Part shown: in pieces, positions 22,201-31,200 of the stretch | How the letters are laid out: each line of letters begins with the position of its first letter | Numbering within the stretch: the stretch's first letter is position 1 | DNA from: Owenia fusiformis | Taxonomy: Eukaryota; Annelida; Polychaeta; Sabellida; Oweniidae | Direction: 5' to 3' | DNA: 64,000 nt | Assembly: GCA_903813345.2 (NCBI GenBank) | Contig: CAIIXF020000004.1 | Span: forward strand, 12,796,196-12,860,195 | Notes under the pieces: generated by a model | What the model saw: the letters and a program-made list of their open reading frames with translations, nothing else | The model's database searches: none | What the model was told of the DNA's origin: nothing | Made by a program: the position numbers and the translations under genes

Positions 22201-25200
22201 TTGTGGCCAGTGGCCAACTTCAAGTAAGGGCGGTTAAGCTACACGTTTTTGAAGAGAACTTACTATACGTGAACGCGTAATTATATGAACTTTGGGCCAA
22301 GAATAATATCCCCATTCACTTGTTTTTCAAGGGACCTGTCAAATAGTACATGCTATTTTTGCTCAACTCAAATATTACGATAATAGAGAACTTATCTCCA
22401 AAGGACCATAATTCTTCACACCTATGTAAAAGTTCTCTTAAAACGTGTACTTTAACATGTATTTTAGATTTTATTTATAATATGTTAGTAAGCATGAAAA
22501 ACGCCGAGAAAAAGGTGGTTTAATGTTTATACACCAATATTGATGGCTTTTGGTGTTCGGTATCAGGTACCAGTCCGTAACAAATGATTGGTATTTTGTA
22601 AAATGTAACAAGGTGGAACATTCTGTCATGTTATAGGGAGGTGAAGCTACACGTTTTTCAAAGAACTTTTACGTAAACGTAGAATGATCGTCTTCTAGCG
22701 ATACGTTTATCTCTTCGTTGTATGTACTTGGCTTATTGATTATAAAGGTGCTCTATAAAATTGAAGAAAAATAGTTGTAATTAAAAACCTCCAAAAATTG
22801 AGAGGGGAACAGTAATCACTTTCACGTTCACGTCCACACTCTTTTAAGGCGTGTAGCTTTATCTCTAGATATTAACTCGCCATGACTGGAAAATCAATAT
22901 CTAAATTATTCATTTAGTCTTCTTTGAAAAAATAGAATGGTTTGTTCGCAATACTCAGTACTCAATACTCAGACTGTTTCCCTTTTTATCTTAAAGAGAG
23001 AATCAGATCTATCGAGCTAGCTAAACAATTTGTTTTCTATTTTAGAATATTTTTGGCTCATATCATTCATTGTCATGTTTATTTTCTTAAAATCCCCATA
23101 GTGCGTTCTATATCTCAGGAAAAGTAGAGATTTTTTGCGGAAATGTTGTATTTGAGATCACAAGGAATAGATTTGTAGGTAAATTGAAAATGTCATTTGC
23201 AACTTTGTCACCCCCTTTAGATCTGATTCTGCCTTTAAATCTCTTCTTTCATTTCGTAGTTTTCCAAAAGCAGTCAATATTGTCTTTGGATTGGAGATGT
23301 GGACCATATAACGACCGGGAATGCAACGTTGAATACGCTGAACAGCCATGCTGCAGTGCTGCCGGGTGGTGTGGAATCACAGAGGCGCATTGTGAAGACT
23401 ATGTTTTTGTTGACTATAGGGAGCTGTATAATATTCCAGGTAGTACATGTATCGACATGACAAACATGTTATTTAATGGGAGGATAAAAGGTTCTGCGGG
23501 AAATACAATTATTTTCGAATTGTATTTTTGATGTTGATGTGTTTAAGTTATATCACATTTTTTTGTATTTCAAAATGTCATTAAGTTAAGTCATATTTTG
23601 AAGACTAAATATATACTGGTTTGATTTTATTAGGAGAGTTATGAATAGAGAAATTTCGCAAGGTATGGTTGCGCGGTATTTAGAAGTGAATATGGCATAC
23701 TCATAATGATTCCGCATTGAAATATAATATAGTGACTACCTCATATTCACCTGCGTAATATGACATATTCACTCGGAGAATATGACATACACGTTGCGGA
23801 ATATGGCATTTACCGCGTGGTGAAGGTCATACAAAATTCCCTTGAATGTAAAACTATAATGGATTACCATTGTTTTTATCGCACACCGTTAATCTATGAA
23901 TCCTGGAGTGACTGAGTAAGTTTATTACGTGTAATCGGTAAATTATACTTCTGAATGTATCAGGTAACGAATTAACCGCGATCAAATACTCGTGTTTTTC
24001 AGGTTTTTATCGGTCTTTGTAAACTGTTGATTTGGTCGTAAAAGTCACTCATAAGTTTCACGAACATAGGTTCGTTTATTTATGTAATAATATTTCCCTT
24101 GAAGTGTGTTTCCATGAAACACATATATAAAACAGCATCAAACAATACAGGTACCACCGGCGTATGTTATTCAATTGTATTAGTTCACATATTCCATTAT
24201 TCAATGCACTGACCTGTTGATTTAGTAATCATCATAATAATTTATAGACTTTAACAAGTTCGTCGAATCAATATAATTGACAATTGCGTACTTCCGTATC
24301 GTGTTCTCATTGGTTAATGTGTATGCCATATACCGCAGGTGAATAGTCATACAACGCAAGTGAATATGCCATATCCGTTGCGGAATATGACATATGTTTG
24401 TATCGTGTTTACCGCGTAACAGTTACAGCGTGTTAAAAATCCCTTAAGTTTATAAAATGTTTTTACTATGTCATCATCAGTTGTCGCGCAGCTCTATCTT
24501 TTATCTCTTGATCAGTTGATAGGCCATGGATATACCCTGTATAAAAAACCTCCCATTAAATAACCTCTATATATTTTTGCGAAACGACAAACTAGATTTA
24601 CTAGTATAAGTCATGCTTTTACGTATGAGCGAAATCTCTCAAATATGGGATAAAAAGCTTATTTACTGGTCGGGATTAAATATGAGTTTATTCCTCGTGA
24701 CAACATGATATTTCCTTCTGGCTCTCCGGGCTCTATCTTTTATCTCTTGATCAGTTGATAGGCCATGGATATACCCTGTATAAAAAACCTCCCATTAAAT
24801 AACCTCTATATATTTTTGCGAAACGACAAACTAGATTTACTAGTATAAGTCATGCTTTTACGTATGAGCGAAATCTCTCAAATATGGGATAAAAAGCTTA
24901 TTTACTGGTCGGGATTAAATATGAGTTTATTCCTCGTGACAACATGATATTTCCTTCTGGCTCTCCGGGCTCTCGGGGATATATCATATTGTCCTTCGGA
25001 ATAAAACCCATATTGAATCCCTCCAAGTAAATAACCTCTATCTTCCGCTCACTTCAGCGGGGGCTATTTTCACTCGCTCACCTCGGATATCAATGAACAC
25101 CAGCTTTCTTTGACTTAGATCTGGATCACCATGTAACATTGCGATTGGCTACAGAAATATGTCGAGTGATATTTTTAGGTATAGATTTTTTAGTAATTGA

Positions 25201-28200
25201 CAACAGAGACCAGTACAATATTCAATGCATACAATGTATAACTTGTATCAGTATTGATTTTTATTTTTACTCATTTTAGATTTTAGATGGATGTCCGATA
25301 ATTCACAAATATCACCAGATATAAAGTCAATGTTGATTAGACAAGACTTCCCATATGGTTGCTACTATTATAGCGAGGAAAACGGCAGCCCTGCAATATA
25401 TCACCAAACGTGTACAGAAACAGAAATGTATGTCTGCGAGTCTAAACGGGGTAGGTACAGTAAAAGGAATAGCTAACACTGAACTCCACCATATTTGGAA
25501 AGATGGTTTTTATATTTCGTGACCTTACTATAACTTCTCTTTTTAAGTATTGTTATTTATTTTCAGTTGAAATGTCAACATTTTTGATATCAATTGGGTT
25601 TAGAATAACTCCGAATGTAAAACAAATCAAGAACAATCAGCCACAATCGGTTGATCTTATACTATAGTAATTACTAAATTATTATTCACTGTCACATTCA
25701 TTATTCTCTAATTGGTACGTAATTAGGAAATAAGAAGCCATATTTCACGACTATGAGTTCGTCCAGTGTAATCCGAACCATATACCCCGACTGGCATTTC
25801 GTCCAATGTAAAATATTTTATGCTTTTTCACAGATATTCCACTTCCTAGTGACGCTGATATGATGGAATCGGGTGCGGTGATGAGGTGTCGTATTCCGCA
25901 ACAATTCCGTATAACGTGCGGATGGACGGGTATTACGGAGTATCAATGCAACAGTATTGGATGCTGCTTTGACCTTGTACAATATGATGGCCCTGCCTGT
26001 TTTACACAGCAAGGTAATGTCCAAGCAGTATTGGCACCCGGTCTACTTTAGTCATAACCTAGGTAATTCCGTTAGGTGTTCAACTGTTGCCCCCGGGACT
26101 GTTGCATACATATACTTCCTCCAATCAATGTCTGATGTCTAGGTCAACATCATCCAGCGACATGTTGAAATTAATTTCACAACTTTCATGTATTTTGAAA
26201 GCACGTGGAGTAGGCTTAGCTAGTGAGTAAGCAAGTTAGAGTGAGTGAGTAGGGCATTGAAGTAGAAATATATTTTGTAATGATATCTTCCTGTACAGTT
26301 GGACGTTTACAATGAAACTTAACATTTCAGATATTTGTACATCAAGGAGCGGGTTTGTAGACATTAAAGGCAAATCTATGTTACACTTAGCATATACAGA
26401 AACTATAAATGGTGACATTTGGTTGGTGTTTGGCAAATTAAAAATGAACTATAGCTATACTGATGAAACAAGTAACCATGTGATCAGCCATATGGACACC
26501 ATGGATTTTGATATTTTGAAAGATTTTGACATACTAGAAACAATAATAGATACTGATATAAGCCTACGACTCCAAGCTGGAGTCAGGAAGCTATAACCCT
26601 AGCAACATTAGTGTGGTCAGTCCCGTTGATCCACACAATGGGACTGTTATAAATATGGCAGCCGGTGGTGATGAAACGGTTTTGACATTATCATCTGATA
26701 GGCTCTCATTTAAATGCACCGGAGGAACTACAAACTCGTGTGGTCAAGACAACAAGCCACATCTTGATGCAGAGATTGGACCAGTTATAATCGAGAATAT
26801 ACATTTAAGACCATCTACCGAAGACGCGAATGCCCCGGGTGATGATTGGTCTCTGAACAAATACACTTTTACGGGTACTCGATATGCAGTAAAGACAAAA
26901 ATAGGAAGCTGCCCTACACATACATGTACGTCCTTCTGTATTGATGAATTTTGATTAAATAGTGAAATAGGGAATATTGTAGTTTTTATGATTTTTCTTA
27001 AAAGAAGTTTGCTATATCATATCATTCTATCTTAGTTTAAAAAAAGTTTGAATTTTATTTTTACTATCTCAAGAATTTCTAGTAAATGGTGCTTTAAACA
27101 GATATATGGTGATAGAGATATTATTGCTTTTTCTATTTTACATAAATTTTCTAATTGCTGGAATCGTGAGTCTGGAAACCTCTAATTTGAAATAATCTTG
27201 AGGAGATCGAGATCATTGTATTTGAAATTCTATATTTCATGTATTTTGTATATGTTTATACAGCTATGTGCTATGAGCCAAACGGCATATACAACATGCT
27301 GGGAGACTTTCAAAGATATCAACACACAGTCGAAATCGTCCACAAACGAGACACTGATGGTTCGTTTGATGTATGGTTGAGATTTGGGAAACACAATCAA
27401 ACAAGCTGGATATACGAAGACGAGTTCACGGAGTCAAATACTGTTGACTTATTAAAAGCATCTGATATTGCAGCGATTCGTGATTTCAATTTGACTGAAT
27501 ATGAAATAGAAACAAACGTGACCATGAGGTTACAATTAGACCAAAGCTCACATCCTTCAAGTGTACATGGGTATCAGTGGCCTAATCTAGCAGCTCCTAT
27601 TTCTTACTCATTCTCTTCTGTGTCGTCATCCTTAAGAACTGTTGTTGAGTTACAAAATAATGGCACCGGCGTTGCCTGCATTGGGGATACAAACGCATGT
27701 TCTTCCATCGGTATAACAGGATCGGTTGATGGTATCATACTAACACACATAGATTTTAATCCACAGGGCACCTCAGCAAGTGCTCTTAATGATGAATGGC
27801 AACGTAACAAATACTCTTGGATTGGAACAACGTATCTTGTGGATTTTAAATTAGAAGATTGTCCTCCAGGTAAACATATGTTATAATCAAATAAGGGTTT
27901 TGTTAGCAGAAAGTGGTTAGGTAATGTATATAAATCGCTAAACTATTATATAATTAACTATAATGTATTCATAACATCATAATCTAAAGTCATTGTGGTT
28001 TGAGCATAATACATTAAAATTACAGTTCCATCCTTAACTTACTTTTACTGAAATACCTATTCCTGTTTTTCTGCATTTTCAATAGGATGTAGCCTCAAAG
28101 AAAGTCCTGGAAATGGATCTATCTACTGGAATGATCCAGACGAGATTCCGGGTAGTTTAGTTATATATCAATGCGATCTAGGTTTTATCTTGGATGGAAG

Positions 28201-31200
28201 TGAGAGGCGATGGTGTGATATGGAAGGCAATTGGGAGACTGAAATGCCCTACTGTCGTCCAGTTGATTGTGGCGATCCTAATTTGGGTAATAATGTCAAT
28301 ATTGCTGCAAATTCAAGCCTGCGTACTACATTTTGGGAGAAAATTGATTTGGAATGTGACGTTGGTTACGACATGTTTGGTAGTTCAACTATCGAGTGCC
28401 AGCATAATACACAATGGACTGCAATGCCTAGTTGTTTAATAAAAGACTGTGGCGGGTTTGGTTCACTTGTGCATGCGTATGAATCTCCTTCAACGTACAC
28501 AACGACATATGACTCAACTGTGTATTTCAAATGTAACGACCAGTTTGCATCATATGATCGAATGTCTATTTATTGTAACGAAAATGCAGAGTGGATCGAT
28601 CACCCACCAGTATGTATTCCGGACTGTGGAGAAACATCTGTGATCGGTGGCACACGCATTGATAACAACACCAAAACCACTATGAATGAGATAGTTGAGT
28701 TTGAATGCAATGAAGGATTCATAATGGAAGGTATTCCGACTAGGACGTGCTATGGAAACCATACTTGGAGTATACACCCGATATGCCACCCAGTCGATTG
28801 TGGTCCTCGACCCAACATATCCTTTATGTCATCAAGCACCTATACCGTTCACACAACAGATGTACAGGCGTACTCAGACGCTTACAATATTGATGTCTCG
28901 ACGATGTTCAGCACCGAATTCAAGCCAGTTTGTGATATTGGTTATGAATTCATCAATGAGATTTCAACTCATTGTCTATCAAATGGATCTTGGACAGAAG
29001 CCCCGGTTTGTCGGAGAGTAGATTGTGGGACACCAAGCAATGTACTAAACTCTACATATAGTCCTGATCCCATTGTTGTGACAACGTACCTCAACACAGC
29101 CACTTACACATGTGAACAAGGGTTTGACATTTCTGGATCAGCAACAGTTACTTGTCAGGCAGATAAAACATGGAGCGAGTACCCCATGTGTGTTATCCGA
29201 GACTGTGGGGTGGCACCCACTGTCCTCAATGCCCATAGGACAGATTCCAACACATTAACAACCGTGTACCAGTTGATCCATTTTGCATGTGATATCGGGT
29301 TTGTAATGAAAGGTTCTGAAAAAGTCCATTGTTTAATACCAGGCAACTGGAGTTCCTTACCAACATGTAGCCCAGTTGATTGTGGAACCATCTCTGAAAT
29401 CAACAATGGGACGAATGTGTTTTCGCTATTAGAGGAAGAAGCCGTAGAGACATATAAAGAAGACCATGGTCTAAATTATTCAACTCTATATAGTGCGGTG
29501 TATCATTACATGTGTGATGTAGGATATTTCATGATTGGAAGTTCTGAAGTCAGATGTCTCAATAATGCATTATGGTCTGATATCCCTTCATGCAAAATCC
29601 ATGACTGTGGTTACCCGGATGTTGTCCTCAATTCAACCCACGAGCCAGATCCAATCGTTGTTACCACATATAATGAAGCTATTATATATACATGTGAAGC
29701 AGGATTTGATATCAAGCCTGATGGTGATACTGGTATAACATGCCAAAATGATGGCACATGGAGTGAATACCCTTGGTGTAAAATAAGGGATTGTAAAGCT
29801 CCACCAGAAGTAGGAAATGCAGAAAGAACTGATTCTAACACATTGACCACTGTATATCAAATTATACACTTTGAATGTGACACTGGATTTGAAATGCAGG
29901 GCAATTCAAACGTTCAGTGTTTAACATCTGGAAATTGGAGTGCATCTCCTGTTTGCCATCCTGTTAACTGTGGGGAGATCCCAGTGGTAGATAATGGACA
30001 GGCTGAGCATACACAGTATACCAATTCTGCTGTTAGTGATTTTGTAAAACTACACAACGATTCAATTGAAATGTATTTCAGTGCTGAATTTACATACACA
30101 TGTGATATGGGATACGACATGAGTGGTGGGGACATTGTTAGATGTCTGTATAATGGAAGTTGGTCAGAGGTCCCATTATGCATCATTAAAGATTGTGGAA
30201 TGCCTGATATAGTCAACAACTCTACGTCAAGTCCTGTGATGATAACCACATATGATAGTGATATCAACTATGTTTGTGATGCAGGTTTTGATCTGATAGG
30301 CGTTTCCACTATAAAGTGTCTTGAAAACGCCACTTGGACAAATGTTCCGTTTTGTCAAATTAGAGACTGTGGAGAGCCAAACGTGATAGCAAATTCTCAC
30401 AGACTAGACACAAACAACCTTACAACAGTATATGAACAGTTCAAGTTTGAATGTGTTATTGGATTCGAACTAGACCAAGGTGATGGAATAATTGGATGCC
30501 AAACATCTGCATTATGGACCAGGTTACCGATTTGTCAGCCTGTGGATTGCGGGATGATACCCCAAGTTGATAATAGTAATGTTTCCTTTGTTCAGTACAA
30601 CAACCTTGCTGTGAAAGAATATGTGAAAAATTTGACTACCGAGACTCAAAATACTTTTGCAGGTGCAGTTCACACATATGAATGTAGTGAAGGTTATGAT
30701 TTAGATGCTTCTTTTAATATATCATGCTCTGACGAAGGCTTGTGGTCGGCTCCTCCATATTGTCAAATTAGAGATTGTAAATCCCCCGGAGTTGTACATA
30801 ATTCAACCCACTTACCAGAAAATTACACTACGACTTATTTGTCAATTATAACATATACTTGCGACCCTGGGTTTGATTTGGAAGGCTATGAATCAATATC
30901 TTGTCTTTTAAACACATCTTGGACTGACAAACCTTACTGTAAAATCAAAAACTGTGGAATGCCTGTTGATATTGATAACTCTTTCCCACCAGAACTTCTC
31001 AAAAGAAACGAAACCGTTTTCCTATCGTCTGCACGATACAATTGCATTGTTGGATATAACATGTATGGAAATAACACAATTGAATGTACTGACCAAGGTA
31101 TATGGACCCAGGAGCCTGTTTGTAACATAACTGAATGTTACGACCCTCCAATAGTTCGAAATAGCACTTGGAAACCAGTCGTCATAGAAACCACAATGAA

